Shown: positions 17,123 through 27,718, numbered from the stretch's first letter. The stretch: 64,000 nucleotides of DNA from Mycolicibacterium wolinskyi (GCF_002101965.1 NZ_LQQA01000031.1:248001-312000); one strand, 5' to 3'. The notes: generated from the letters alone by a model not told the origin. Numbers and translations: made by a program.

Positions 17123-17201
17123 GCCTGATTGTCGGCTCCCGCCTCTCAGGCCTGATTGTCGGCTCCTGCCTCTCAGGCCTGATTGTCGGCTCCTGCCTCC
17201 G
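17121..17201. repeat. Three 27-bp tandem repeats at the 3' end of the exporter gene
   Basis: Units at 17121-17147, 17148-17174 and 17175-17201 differ at only one or two bases. Read on the minus strand each encodes EAGADNQA and then TGA. The rightmost unit is the real C-terminus of the MFS protein. The other two follow its stop in the same frame, and the leftmost begins inside the TAG of the convergent gene. Confidence 0.9.
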
Positions 17202-18930
17202 TCCCATAGCGGCCCGCGTTGAACAACGACGCCACCGCGCCGATCACCATCATCACCGCGGCCGCGACGAACACCACCGTCAGCCCGGCATGGAACGGCT
17301 CGGTGATGAGCTGCGGGAAGAACTGCTGACCGGTCAGCACCTCGGCGTTGACGCCGGGCTGCTGAAGGGCGTGTGACGGGGCCAGCAGTTCGGCGATCGG
17401 GTTGTAGCCCAGGAAGGCCGCGAACAGGCTGCCCACGGGTGGCATATTCGCCACGTCGTGGGCGACCGCGGACGAAACACCCTGTTGTTCAAGGCCGGAA
17501 CTCATCGCGGTGGGCAGGCTTCCGGCGAGCCCGACGATCATCAGCGAGAAGAAGATGCCGATGGAAAGCGACGAGCCGGCGTTGAAGAACGTCGCCCGCA
17601 CGCCGGAGGCCGACCCGCGTTCGGCCGCCGGCACCGCCGACATGATCGACGCAGTGTTGGGTGCGGTGAAGATGCCGCCACCCAGGCCGTTGAGGAACAC
17701 CAGCAGTGCGAACAGCCAGTAGTCGAAGTTGACCGGGATCATCACCAGCGCAACGAAGGTAACCGCCATCAACAGCATGCCGCCGACGGTGAACGGCCGT
17801 GCGCCGTACCGGTCCGACAGGGTGCCGGCAAGCGGACCCGACACCAGGAACCCGACCGTCATGGGCAGCATGTAGATCCCGGCCCACAGCGGTGTGGACT
17901 CAAAGCTGTAGCCATGCAACGGAAGCCAGATGCCCTGAAGCCAGATGATCAACATGAACTGCAATCCGCCGCGGCCCACCGAGGACATCAGCCCGGCGAG
18001 GTTTCCCATGCCGAACGCGGTCGACCGGAACAGCCGGATGTTCATCATCGGGTTCGGCACGCGAAGTTCGATGGCACAGAACAGCACCAGCAGGCCCAGC
18101 CCCGCCGCGATCGACCCGAACACCCACGGGTTGGTCCAACCGGTCGTGGAATCACCGTAGGGCTGGATGCCATAGGTGATGCCGGTGAGCAGCACGGTCA
18201 ACCCGACGCCGAAGGTGAGGGTTCCGGCCCAGTCGAGCCGTCCCGGGGTGCGCACGCCGAGTTCCTTGAGCGAGCGGTAACTCCAGATGGTGCCCAGGAC
18301 CCCGACGGGCACGCCCACCCAGAAAATGGCACGCCAGTCCCATTCGGAGAGCACGCCACCGATCAACAGGCCGAGGAACGATCCGGCGACCGCAGACACC
18401 ATGTTGACGCCGAGCGCCATACCGCGCTGGTTGGCGGGGAACGCGTCGGTGAGGATCGCCGACGACGAGGCCATCAGCATTGCCCCGCCGACACCCTGCA
18501 CCACGCGCCACGCGATCAGCCACACCGCGCCGCCCCCGAAGTCGAACGGGTCCACCGACAGTGCGACCGCGGCGACCGTGAACACCACGAAGCCGAGGTT
18601 GTAGATGCGGACCCGGCCGTACATGTCGCCGAGCCGGCCGAACAGCACCACCAGCACGGCCGTCACCACGAGGTAGCCCATCAGCATCCACAGCAGATAG
18701 CTGACGTTGGCCGGAGCGAGCGGGTTCAGCCCGATCCCGCGGAAGATCGCGGGCAGCGAGATCAACACGATGGAGGCGTTGATGGTCGCAAGAAGGGTGC
18801 CCAGTGTGGTGTTGGACAGCACGATCCACTTGTAGAAGGGGTGATCGCGGTCCATGCGCATGCGTCGGGTCGCGGTCACGGCCTGGGCCGCGTCAACGCT
18901 CCCGGCAGCTTTCGTCGTCTCAGTCGTCAT
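17173..18930 (-). CDS. MFS drug exporter, DHA2 (14-TM) family
   Basis: This 585-aa protein has about 14 membrane helices and the drug/H+ antiporter motifs LFGRLGDMYGRVRIYNLGF (motif A) and WRVVQGVGGAMLMASSSAILTDAFPANQRGMALG (motif C region). It resembles the EmrB/QacA exporters of mycobacteria. The substrate is unknown. It is divergent from the thiC riboswitch and may simply be its neighbour, not a thiamine transporter. The C-terminus ends inside a tandem repeat. Confidence 0.9.
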   Translation of the reverse strand: MTTETTKAAGSVDAAQAVTATRRMRMDRDHPFYKWIVLSNTTLGTLLATINASIVLISLPAIFRGIGLNPLAPANVSYLLWMLMGYLVVTAVLVVLFGRLGDMYGRVRIYNLGFVVFTVAAVALSVDPFDFGGGAVWLIAWRVVQGVGGAMLMASSSAILTDAFPANQRGMALGVNMVSAVAGSFLGLLIGGVLSEWDWRAIFWVGVPVGVLGTIWSYRSLKELGVRTPGRLDWAGTLTFGVGLTVLLTGITYGIQPYGDSTTGWTNPWVFGSIAAGLGLLVLFCAIELRVPNPMMNIRLFRSTAFGMGNLAGLMSSVGRGGLQFMLIIWLQGIWLPLHGYSFESTPLWAGIYMLPMTVGFLVSGPLAGTLSDRYGARPFTVGGMLLMAVTFVALVMIPVNFDYWLFALLVFLNGLGGGIFTAPNTASIMSAVPAAERGSASGVRATFFNAGSSLSIGIFFSLMIVGLAGSLPTAMSSGLEQQGVSSAVAHDVANMPPVGSLFAAFLGYNPIAELLAPSHALQQPGVNAEVLTGQQFFPQLITEPFHAGLTVVFVAAAVMMVIGAVASLFNAGRYGTEAGADNQA

Positions 18931-19087
18931 TCCGTCTTCGCTTTACGTATCGCAATCCAGGGACAGCGGCGGCCCATACATTCAAAACACATATATTAGC
19001 TATACAAACCATCGAGGGGCAATCCGTCGCGCCCCGGTTCCCCATCGCCGACCGACTGCGCTACGTTGGGACACGCACAACCAAATC

Positions 19088-19174
19088 CACGCGGGAGCGC
19101 GCACCGAGCGCGCTGAGAGGACGGGTAGGCCCGTCGACCGTACGAACCTGACCGGGTAATGCCGGCGTAGGGAG
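19088..19174 (+). ncRNA. TPP riboswitch (THI element) upstream of thiC
   Basis: The conserved core is clear: GCGCTGAGAGGACGGGTAG (P2/J2-3 with CUGAGA), ACGAACCTGACCGGGTAATG (P4-P5 with ACCUGA) and CCGGCGTAGGGAG closing P1 with the 5' CGCGGGAGCG. The GGGAG that closes P1 also serves as the Shine-Dalgarno of thiC, 9 nt before its ATG. Thiamine pyrophosphate binding should therefore block translation initiation. Confidence 0.93.
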
Positions 19175-19181
19175 ATCTTTC

Positions 19182-20782
<1,601 letters not shown>

Positions 20783-20786
<4 letters not shown>

Positions 20787-21619
20787 ACTACTTGTCCTTG
20801 CCCCCCGCCGGCCACACACCGCTGCGGGTGATGACCATCGCCGGGTCCGATTCCGGCGGCGGTGCCGGCATCCAGGCCGACATGCGGACCTTCGCGATGC
20901 TGGGGCTGCACGGTTGCGTCGCGCTGACCGCGGTGACGGTGCAGAACTCCGTGGGCGTCAAGGGTTTCCACGAGATCCCGCTCGACGTCGTCGCGGGGCA
21001 GATCTCGGCGGTGACCTCTGACATCGGCATCCAGGCCGCCAAGACCGGCATGCTCGCGTCCTCGGACATCATCTCCACGATCGCCGAGACGTGGCGCGGC
21101 GAGGGGCTCGCCGGGCAGGTGCCGCTTGTGGTCGACCCGGTGTGCGCGTCGATGCACGGCGATCCGCTGCTGCATCCCAGCGCCCTGGACGCGCTGCGCA
21201 CTGACCTGTTCCCGCTGGCGACGCTGGTGACGCCCAACCTCGACGAGGTACGCCTGCTCGTCGACATCGAGGTGGTCGATCCGGCCTCGCAGAAGGAGGC
21301 GGCCCGCGCGCTGCACGCGCTGGGACCGCAGTGGGCCTTGGTCAAGGGCGGGCATCTGCGTTCGTCGGCGGCAAGCCCCGACATCCTGTTCAACGGCAGT
21401 GACTTCTACGAGTTCGACGCGCCGCGCGTGGACACCGGCCATGACCACGGCGCGGGTGACACGCTGGCCGCGGCCACGGCATGCGCTCTGGCCCATGGCT
21501 ATTCGGTTCCCGACGCGGTCGAGTTCGGCAAGGCCTGGGTGACCGAATGCATCCGTGCGGCCTATCCGCTGGGGCACGGCCACGGCCCGGTGAACGCACT
21601 GTTCCGCCTGCAATCATGA
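20783..21619 (+). CDS. thiD: Hydroxymethylpyrimidine/phosphomethylpyrimidine kinase
   Basis: This 278-aa ribokinase-fold enzyme phosphorylates HMP and HMP-P to HMP-PP for coupling by ThiE. Motifs are TIAGSDSGGGAGIQADMRTF, the pocket KTGML, PVCASMHGDPLL and the anion hole/catalytic base HDHGAGDTLAAA. The GTG overlaps the thiC stop, so the pathway order is coupled in translation. It is the orthologue of Rv0422c. Confidence 0.95.
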
Positions 21620-22245
21620 GCCTCGACGACATCGCAGGCATCGAGCACCGGCCCCCGGGCAGCCCGAAAGGAACAGTCGTGCTCACCCACGGCGCAGGCG
21701 GCAGTCGCGAGTCGCCGCTGCTGATCAGGATCTGTGACGAATGGGCTTCCCGCGGCTGGCTGGCGATCCGCTACAACCTGCCCTACCGGCGGCGCAGGCC
21801 CAAGGGACCGCCGTCGGGTTCGGCGGCCGGCGACCGCGAAGGGATCGCGGAGGCAGTCACGTTGGCGCGCAGCCTCGGTGACGGTCCGGTGCTCGCGGGC
21901 GGGCACTCGTACGGGGGCAGGCAGACGTCGATGGCGGTCGCCGACGAAGGCGTCGTCGTCGACGTCTTGACCCTCTTCTCGTATCCGCTGCATCCACCCG
22001 GCAAGCCCGAGCAGGCCCGCACCGAGCACCTGCCCCGCATCACGGTGCCGACCGTGTTCACGCACGGCAGTGCCGACCCATTCGGCACGCTCGACGAGAT
22101 CGATGCGGCCGCGGCGTTGATCACCGGCCCCGCCGAGGTGGTCGCGATCACCGGCGCGCGGCACGATCTGGGGTCCAAGACCCTCGACGTCCCGGCCCTT
22201 GCGGTCGACGCGGCGTTGCGGCGGCTCGATATCGTCGGATCATGA
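21616..22245 (+). CDS. Alpha/beta hydrolase (Rv0421c-like)
   Basis: This 209-aa protein has the alpha/beta-hydrolase fold of the KANL3/Tex30 or dienelactone-hydrolase-like group. It shows oxyanion strand VLTHGAGGSRESPLLIRI, nucleophile elbow AGGHSYGGRQTS (Ser in GHSYG), acid region THGSADPFGT and histidine ITGARHDLG. The substrate is unknown. The ATG overlaps the thiD stop, and the link with thiC-thiD is conserved in M. tuberculosis, so an accessory role in the thiamine operon is possible. Confidence 0.85.
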   Translation: MSLDDIAGIEHRPPGSPKGTVVLTHGAGGSRESPLLIRICDEWASRGWLAIRYNLPYRRRRPKGPPSGSAAGDREGIAEAVTLARSLGDGPVLAGGHSYGGRQTSMAVADEGVVVDVLTLFSYPLHPPGKPEQARTEHLPRITVPTVFTHGSADPFGTLDEIDAAAALITGPAEVVAITGARHDLGSKTLDVPALAVDAALRRLDIVGS

Positions 22246-22796
22246 GCACTCCCCCCGGCCCTCCGCCGTACGGTCCGCCGCCTGGCCACGGCTATCCGCC
22301 GCCCCCGCCGCAGCCGTACTCGTCGGAGTCCGGCCAGTTCCCGGTACCGCCCAAGAAGTCCTCGGCACTCCAGTGGGTGCTGATCGCAGTGGTTGCCGTG
22401 ATCGCACTGGTCGTCGCCGCCGGCGTGGCGCTCTATGTCTTCACCCAACGCGACTCGACCGAGGCATCCGAGGTGAAGAGCGGCGACTGCCTTGCCGAGA
22501 TTCCCGACAGCAGCCGCGTGCTCTACGTGCAGACCGTGCCGTGCGATCAGCCGCACAAAGGTGAGGTCTTTGCGGTGTTGCCGATGCCCGATGGCGACTT
22601 CCCCGGTGAGGCAGAGGTGATCAAGTACACCGACAAGTGCGCCCCGGCGCTTGCGGAGTACTCGCCGGCGACGGCGGAGGATTCCGCGATCAAACTGTTC
22701 GTGCTCTACCCGACCGCGGACTCCTGGCAACGCGGCGACCGGGTGGTCACCTGCATCGCCACCACCGAGAGCCCACGTACCGGAAAGCTCGGCTAG
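22242..22796 (+). CDS. Proline-rich single-pass membrane protein (Rv0420c-like)
   Basis: This 184-aa protein has a cytoplasmic Pro/Gly/Tyr-rich head (about 1-40, PPGPPPYGPPPGHGYPPPPP), one membrane helix (WVLIAVVAVIALVVAAGVALYVF, about 46-68) and an outer domain. The outer domain resembles the septum-formation domain of actinobacteria (SGDCLAEIPDSSRVLYVQTVPCDQPHKGEVFAVL), with four cysteines. Its function is unknown. It is the last gene of the thiC operon, overlapping the hydrolase stop by 4 nt. Confidence 0.8.
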   Translation: MSTPPGPPPYGPPPGHGYPPPPPQPYSSESGQFPVPPKKSSALQWVLIAVVAVIALVVAAGVALYVFTQRDSTEASEVKSGDCLAEIPDSSRVLYVQTVPCDQPHKGEVFAVLPMPDGDFPGEAEVIKYTDKCAPALAEYSPATAEDSAIKLFVLYPTADSWQRGDRVVTCIATTESPRTGKLG

Positions 22797-22840
22797 CAGG
22801 CGATCCCGTCCTTCGACGGGTGCGCGGATCGGCGCGCGGC

Positions 22841-22846
22841 TAGGCT
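22841..22846 (+). promoter_or_regulatory. -10 box for the DUF5996 gene (leaderless)
   Basis: TAGGCT is followed by 7 nt and the ATG at 22854. A small hairpin CCCGTC-cttc-GACGGG (22805-22820) lies just upstream and may end the thiC operon. Confidence 0.45.
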
Positions 22847-22853
22847 TCGACAT

Positions 22854-23789
22854 ATGACTTCTGCCGATAACGGCTGGCCGGCGCTGCGTGTCGCGGATTG
22901 GGGGCCGACCCGCGACACGCTGCACATGTGGACACAGATCGTCGGCAAGATCCGGCTCACGCATTCGCCACTGCTCAACCACTGGTGGCAGGTCACGTTG
23001 TACGTGAGTCCGCGTGGCCTGACCACATCGTCGATTCCGTACCGAAACCGTTTGTTCGACATGGAGTTCGACTTCATCGACCACGTGCTGCTGATCCGCA
23101 CGAGCGACGGCGAGTCACGCACCGTCGCGTTGGCGCCGAAATCGGTTGCCGAGTTCTATGCCGAAACACTCGCTGCCCTGGACCAATTGGGCATCGAAGC
23201 GCGAATCTCGGCTCGGCCCAACGAAGTCGAACCGGCCATCCCGTTCGCCGAAGATCACGAACACGCGTCCTACGACCCGCAGGCTGCACATCTGTTCTGG
23301 CGCCAACTCGTGCAGGCACACCGGGTGATCAACGAATTCCGTTCGCATTTCGTCGGCAAGGTCAGCCCGGTGCATTTCTTCTGGGGCTCGTTCGACATGG
23401 CCTGCACGCGGTTCTCGGGCCGCCCGGCGCCCGAGCACCCCGGCGGAGCTCCCAACTGCGCGGATTGGGTGATGGTGGAAGGGTATTCGCACGAGTTGAG
23501 CAGCTGCGGGTTCTGGCCGGGTGGCGGCGAGGAGGGCGCGTTCTACGCCTACGCCTACCCGGAGCCGAAGGGCTTCGCCGACTTTCGAGTAGGCCCCGAC
23601 GCCGCCTTCTACAGTTCCGACTTCAGGCAATTCCTGTTGCCGTACGAGGCGGTTCGGACATCCGCCGACCCTGACCGTGCCCTGTTGGAGTTTCTGCAGA
23701 CGACCTACGCCGCCGCGGCCGACCTCGCCGGCTGGGATCGGGCGAGTCTGGAGGACGATCCACGACGCTGGGACCAAGACGATGACTGA
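22854..23789 (+). CDS. DUF5996 family protein
   Basis: This 311-aa soluble protein of unknown function matches what I know of the DUF5996 family. It has an N-terminal WPALRVADWGPTRDTLHMWTQIVGKIRL, the central HHWW-like LNHWWQVTLYVSPRGLTT, and FRSHFVGKVSPVHFFWGSFDMACTRFSGR. Many Trp/His residues are conserved, but no catalytic motif is recognised. It overlaps the next small gene by 8 nt. Confidence 0.78.
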   Translation: MTSADNGWPALRVADWGPTRDTLHMWTQIVGKIRLTHSPLLNHWWQVTLYVSPRGLTTSSIPYRNRLFDMEFDFIDHVLLIRTSDGESRTVALAPKSVAEFYAETLAALDQLGIEARISARPNEVEPAIPFAEDHEHASYDPQAAHLFWRQLVQAHRVINEFRSHFVGKVSPVHFFWGSFDMACTRFSGRPAPEHPGGAPNCADWVMVEGYSHELSSCGFWPGGGEEGAFYAYAYPEPKGFADFRVGPDAAFYSSDFRQFLLPYEAVRTSADPDRALLEFLQTTYAAAADLAGWDRASLEDDPRRWDQDDD

Positions 23790-24144
23790 CGATCTGCGCA
23801 AGCGGTCGACCCAGGAGGTTTTCGATGACCACCTGCGACTCGCTGGCGAACATCGCTTCGACGACGATATCGAGCGCAACGTCTCGCCCGAGTGCGTCGT
23901 GCTCGAGCGTCGCGGCATCTTCCGTGGCCGCGACGGTGTGCGGCGGCTCGCTGAACTGTTGGCGCAGGAGCTTCCCGACGCGCCGTACACGTACACGAAC
24001 CGACTGGTCGACGGACGAGTGGCGTTTCTGGAATGGACCGCCGAAGCCGACCATGCGGGCGTACGCGACGGGGCGGACTCGTTTCTGATCGAGGATGGCT
24101 GGATCGTCGCACAGACCATCCATTACACGGTCGAGTCGACGTGA
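23782..24144 (+). CDS. SnoaL-like (NTF2-fold) protein
   Basis: This 120-aa protein is predicted to have the cone-shaped NTF2/SnoaL fold (VFDDHLRLAGEHRFDDDIERNVSPECVVLERRGIFRGRDGVRRLAELL ... FLEWTAEADHAGVRDGADSFLIEDGWIVAQTIHYTV). Such proteins act as small isomerases, hydrolases or binding proteins. No function can be assigned. The ATG at 23782 lies inside the end of the DUF5996 gene, so the two are co-translated. Confidence 0.75.
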   Translation: MTDDLRKRSTQEVFDDHLRLAGEHRFDDDIERNVSPECVVLERRGIFRGRDGVRRLAELLAQELPDAPYTYTNRLVDGRVAFLEWTAEADHAGVRDGADSFLIEDGWIVAQTIHYTVEST

Positions 24145-24305
24145 ACCCGTGGCTCGCGGCAATCGACCAGCCACCTTGTCACGTAGGGCCTGCCAGCGAA
24201 AACCGCCGCATCGGGGAAATAGGGTAACGCCATACTCTAAGCAGGTGACCTGCCCGGGGACACACTCGACTCATCGATGTGAGCCACCACCAGGAGGAGG
24301 TCACC

Positions 24306-24575
24306 ATGAAGTTCATCGTGCACTGGACGCAGACCCAGGCCAATTACCGCGAGGCGGTCGACAAGTTCAAGAAGACCGGCGCGCAGGTGCCTGACGGCGT
24401 CACGATGCTCGGCCGCTGGTGGGGCATGAACGGTCAGGGCTTCGCCATTGTGGAGACCGATGACGCCAAGGCCATGTTCGAATCCGCGGCGGAGTGGGGC
24501 GAGTTCTTGACGATGGAGATCACGCCCGCAGTCGAGGACGCCGAGGCCGGCGAGATCCTCGCCAAGCTGTACTGA
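24306..24575 (+). CDS. DUF3303-like small protein
   Basis: This 89-aa protein (MKFIVHWTQTQANYREAVDKFKKTGAQVPDGVTMLGRWWGMNGQGFAIVETDDAKAMFESAAEWGEFLTMEITPAVED) fits the DUF3303 / ferredoxin-like dimeric barrel type. The ATG has a near-perfect AGGAGG upstream, so strong expression is likely. A TACTCT box about 65 nt upstream may be its promoter. Its function is unknown, and it lies 46 nt before the flavin monooxygenase. Confidence 0.78.
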   Translation: MKFIVHWTQTQANYREAVDKFKKTGAQVPDGVTMLGRWWGMNGQGFAIVETDDAKAMFESAAEWGEFLTMEITPAVEDAEAGEILAKLY

Positions 24576-24608
24576 TCGACCTCTCGACAAAGTACCCGGT
24601 ACCTGCGG

Positions 24609-24614
24609 TACTGT
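24609..24614 (+). promoter_or_regulatory. -10 box for the flavin monooxygenase (leaderless)
   Basis: TACTGT is followed by 7 nt and the ATG at 24622. The upstream GTACCCGGTACC palindrome (24592-24603) sits near the -25 region and could be an operator. Confidence 0.45.
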
Positions 24615-24621
24615 TTGCCGC

Positions 24622-26106
24622 ATGAGTCCGGGTAGGTACGACGCGGTCATCGTCGGGGCGGGTTTCGCCGGGCTCGGCGCCGGCATCCAGCTCAAGCGGA
24701 TGGGTATCGACAATTTCGTCATCGTCGATCGCGAGGACGATCTCGGCGGAACCTGGTACGTCAACCACTATCCCGGCCTGGCCGTCGACGTGCCCACCAC
24801 CACGTACTCGTACTTCTTCGAACCGAACCCCAACTGGTCGCGTCTGTTCTCCACCGGTGCCGAGATCAAGAAGTATGCCGACGACGTGGCCGACAAGTAC
24901 GGCATGCGCCGCCACATGCGCTTCAACACCACGGTCGAGGGCGCTCGCTGGGATGAGGAATCGGGTCTCTGGCGGGTCGCTGTCGCGGGTGGCGAGACGC
25001 TGAACACGCGATTCCTGTTCACCGCAACCGGATTCCTGTCCCAGCCCCACACCCCCGACATCCCCGGCATCAACGACTTCGCGGGCAAGGTCATCCACAC
25101 AACCGACTGGGAAGACGGCTACGACCTCAACGGCAGGCGGGTCGCGATCATCGGTACCGGCGCGACGGCGGTCCAGCTCATCCCCGAACTCGCCAAGCGG
25201 GTCGCCGATCTGACCGTCTACCAGCGCACACCCATCTGGGTGGTGCCGAAGGTCGACCTGAGGTTCTCGCCGCGCGCCAAAGCGCTGTTCGCGCGTGTGC
25301 CGCTGACGCAGCGGGTCGTTCGCGCCGTCACCGACAGCCTGTACGCGTTCATGGTCGACACCGCGGTGCTCAAGCACCGGTATTTCCGGCGGCTCAACAT
25401 CGCGGCGGCCGACCTCGCGAAGCTGCACCGGTTCGCGTCGATCCGCGACCCCGAATTGCGCCGGAAACTGACCCCGGACTACGACTTCGGTTGCAAGCGC
25501 CCGACATTCTCCAACGGCTACTACCGTGCGTTCACCAAGCCGCACGTACACCTGCAGGCCGACGGCATCGAGCGCATCGAATCCGACGGCATCGTCAACG
25601 CCGACGGCACCAAGACCACGATCGACACATTGGTGCTCGCGACGGGATTCGACCTGTGGGAGGCCAACTTCCCGGCGATCGAAGTGATCGGCCGGGACGG
25701 CCGCAACCTCGGAAAGTGGTGGCGGGAAACGCGATTCCAGGCCTACCAAGGCGTCTCGATGCCGTACTTCCCGAACTACCTGAGCCTGGCCAGCCCGTAC
25801 GCGTTCCTCGGGCTCAACTTCTTCAACACCATGGAGTACCAGATGCGGCTCATGGACCGGTTGTTCGCCGAGGTGAAGCGCCGCGGCGCCACCACATTCG
25901 AGGTCACCGAGGAGGCGAACAGCCGATACCTGGACCGGATGACCGAGGCGCTCGGCGACTCCTTGTTCACCCTCGGAAATTGCGCATCGGCACGGTCGTA
26001 CTATTTCAATCCGAGTGGCGAGGCAACGCTGCTCAGACCGATGACGACCCGCCGGGCCGTCGCGGAAGCGTCACGATTTCCGTTGAGTGACTACACGTTT
26101 GCCTGA
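24622..26106 (+). CDS. Flavin-containing (Baeyer-Villiger-type) monooxygenase
   Basis: This 494-aa class B flavoprotein has FAD-binding VIVGAGFAGLGAGIQLKRMG and GGTWYVNHYPGLAVDVPTTTYSY. The Baeyer-Villiger fingerprint FAGKVIHTTDW (FxGxxxHxxxW) is intact, and the second Rossmann motif VAIIGTGATAVQLIPEL binds NADPH. These enzymes insert oxygen into ketones to give esters or lactones. The substrate is unknown, and relatives in mycobacteria number a dozen or more. A small membrane gene follows after 16 nt. Confidence 0.92.
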   Translation: MSPGRYDAVIVGAGFAGLGAGIQLKRMGIDNFVIVDREDDLGGTWYVNHYPGLAVDVPTTTYSYFFEPNPNWSRLFSTGAEIKKYADDVADKYGMRRHMRFNTTVEGARWDEESGLWRVAVAGGETLNTRFLFTATGFLSQPHTPDIPGINDFAGKVIHTTDWEDGYDLNGRRVAIIGTGATAVQLIPELAKRVADLTVYQRTPIWVVPKVDLRFSPRAKALFARVPLTQRVVRAVTDSLYAFMVDTAVLKHRYFRRLNIAAADLAKLHRFASIRDPELRRKLTPDYDFGCKRPTFSNGYYRAFTKPHVHLQADGIERIESDGIVNADGTKTTIDTLVLATGFDLWEANFPAIEVIGRDGRNLGKWWRETRFQAYQGVSMPYFPNYLSLASPYAFLGLNFFNTMEYQMRLMDRLFAEVKRRGATTFEVTEEANSRYLDRMTEALGDSLFTLGNCASARSYYFNPSGEATLLRPMTTRRAVAEASRFPLSDYTFA

Positions 26107-26122
26107 TCAGAGAGGATCACAC

Positions 26123-26392
26123 ATGGCAGAGGGCAACAATTCCAAGCTGGTCAAGCTCGTCGGCCTCGGTGTCGCGGGCACCGGTGTTTCGCACTTCGTG
26201 AAGCCGCAGCTGTTCGAGTCGATCACCAAGTCGGCGTTCCCCAAGGACACTCAAAAGCACATCTACACCAACGGCGGGATCGAAACCGCGATCGGACTGG
26301 GTCTCCTGCTGCCCAAGACCCGCAAGCTGGCCGCAGTCGGAACCCTCGGCTACCTCGCCTACCTGGCCGGCAACGCCGTCCGTAACCGGTAG
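26123..26392 (+). CDS. Small DoxX-like membrane protein
   Basis: This 89-aa protein has two or three hydrophobic segments (VKLVGLGVAGTGVSHFV, ETAIGLGLLLP, LAAVGTLGYLAYLAGNAV) in the pattern of the DoxX-like family. GAGAGGATC precedes the ATG at 26123. It probably shares a transcript with the monooxygenase. Its 3' end overlaps the convergent TetR gene by 34 bp. Its function is unknown. Confidence 0.7.
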   Translation: MAEGNNSKLVKLVGLGVAGTGVSHFVKPQLFESITKSAFPKDTQKHIYTNGGIETAIGLGLLLPKTRKLAAVGTLGYLAYLAGNAVRNR

Positions 26393-27621
26393 CGGCCCAA
26401 CAACGTCAGATCGACCATGGCCGCGACAACGGCCCGGGCCTGCACCGAATTCTGGTATTCCATCAGCCGGCCCAGGTCGATCACCAAAGCCATCGCAGCA
26501 TGAACCGCGAACCGCGCCTGACCGGCAGACCACTGCGGACGCACCGGCGTCACCAAGTCGACCCACGACTCGACGGCCGACCGTTGCAGGTCGCGCAGGA
26601 TCTTCTGGTCGGCCGGGGCCATGTTGAGGCGTTCGGTGTAGTAGACGTAATCGAGTTCCGGACGCTCGAACGAGCGGGCCACGTACTTGTCGATCAACGC
26701 CACGAGTGCCTGCTCGGGATCCTCGATGGAGCTGAGCAATTCGGCCATGTCCGCCGAGAGCCGATCGGCCGCGCGGCGGAATCCCGCGGCCAGGATGTCG
26801 GTCTTGCCCGAGAAGTACCGGTAGATACCGGAGGCCGGCATGCCGACAGCCGCGGCGATGTGCTCCATGGTGGTGTCGCGGTAGCCGTTCTGGTTGAACA
26901 GCCGCATCGATTCGGTCAGCAGCGCTTCGTATTTGGTTGCGCCCACACCGGGCGGCGCCGGGGCCGGTTCGGCGTCGTCGGGATCGGGAAGCTCCGGCAG
27001 TTCGGCGGCGAGCACGGTTTCGGCGATCTCGGCCAGCACTTCGCGGATCTGGCCGGCGGGCAGCTTCGCCCGATGATCGACGATGCTGCCGACGACGCTC
27101 AACACCGCGGTGGACAGCGTCCAGCGCTCGTGCGAATCGAGGTCCGGCCGCAGCTCCTGCAGGGGCCGGTGAATGCGCTGATGCACCGTGCGGACCTGGG
27201 CGTCGAGCGTGGTCTGATCGTCTCCGGTCAGAAACCGCGCCTCCCAGCGGTACAGGCCACCGGATTCGCGGTTGGCGAGGGAGGTGTCGGTCAGCGCGGA
27301 GACGAGACGGCGGAGCTGCTCGCGCGGGTCGACAGTGCCGACTGCGGAGTCCCCGTCCGCGAACGCGGTGTTGTCGACCAGTTGCTGACCGAGATTGAGT
27401 ACCGCATCGCGAAACAACTCGTACTTGCTCGAATAGTGCCGGTACAACGCGGCCGCCGAGATCCCGACGCGCGAGGCGATGGACTCCATGCTGACGCCGT
27501 GGTAACCGAGGGAACTGAATGCCTCGGCGGAAGCCCGCGCGATCTGGGCTTTACGGTCCTTGGGACGGCGTCGCACACCAGATGCGCCACTGTCGCTCGG
27601 GCCGGGCGTGGTGCGCGCCAT
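26359..27621 (-). CDS. TetR-family regulator with two TetR DNA-binding domains
   Basis: This 420-aa protein is about twice the usual TetR length. The first HTH is at about 25-70 (IARASAEAFSSLGYHGVSMESIASRVGISAAALYRHYSSK) and the second at about 228-275 (ESMRLFNQNGYRDTTMEHIAAAVGMPASGIYRYFSGK). Each is followed by a helical ligand-type segment. Such duplicated regulators occur in mycobacteria. Targets are unknown, and the adjacent monooxygenase genes are candidates. The ATG at 27621 follows TATCGT by 6 nt, so the mRNA is likely leaderless. Confidence 0.9.
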   Translation of the reverse strand: MARTTPGPSDSGASGVRRRPKDRKAQIARASAEAFSSLGYHGVSMESIASRVGISAAALYRHYSSKYELFRDAVLNLGQQLVDNTAFADGDSAVGTVDPREQLRRLVSALTDTSLANRESGGLYRWEARFLTGDDQTTLDAQVRTVHQRIHRPLQELRPDLDSHERWTLSTAVLSVVGSIVDHRAKLPAGQIREVLAEIAETVLAAELPELPDPDDAEPAPAPPGVGATKYEALLTESMRLFNQNGYRDTTMEHIAAAVGMPASGIYRYFSGKTDILAAGFRRAADRLSADMAELLSSIEDPEQALVALIDKYVARSFERPELDYVYYTERLNMAPADQKILRDLQRSAVESWVDLVTPVRPQWSAGQARFAVHAAMALVIDLGRLMEYQNSVQARAVVAAMVDLTLLGRYRLRTALPAR

Positions 27622-27627
27622 GTCGAC

Positions 27628-27633
27628 ACGATA
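27628..27633 (-). promoter_or_regulatory. -10 box for the double TetR gene (leaderless)
   Basis: TATCGT on the minus strand is followed by GTCGAC (6 nt) and the ATG at 27621. The palindromic GTCGAC sits at the transcription start and could be part of an autoregulatory site. Confidence 0.45.
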
Positions 27634-27718
27634 AACGGACCTACCGATCCGGTCAAAATGGTAGCGCCACGCAGAATGGCAATTAACATAATCGGGGTTG
27701 AGGCCGGACGGGGGTCAT

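Noticed and set aside
17173..18930. Thiamine transporter role for the MFS gene next to the riboswitch
   Set aside because: The riboswitch is on the opposite strand and serves thiC. The protein has DHA2 drug-exporter motifs.
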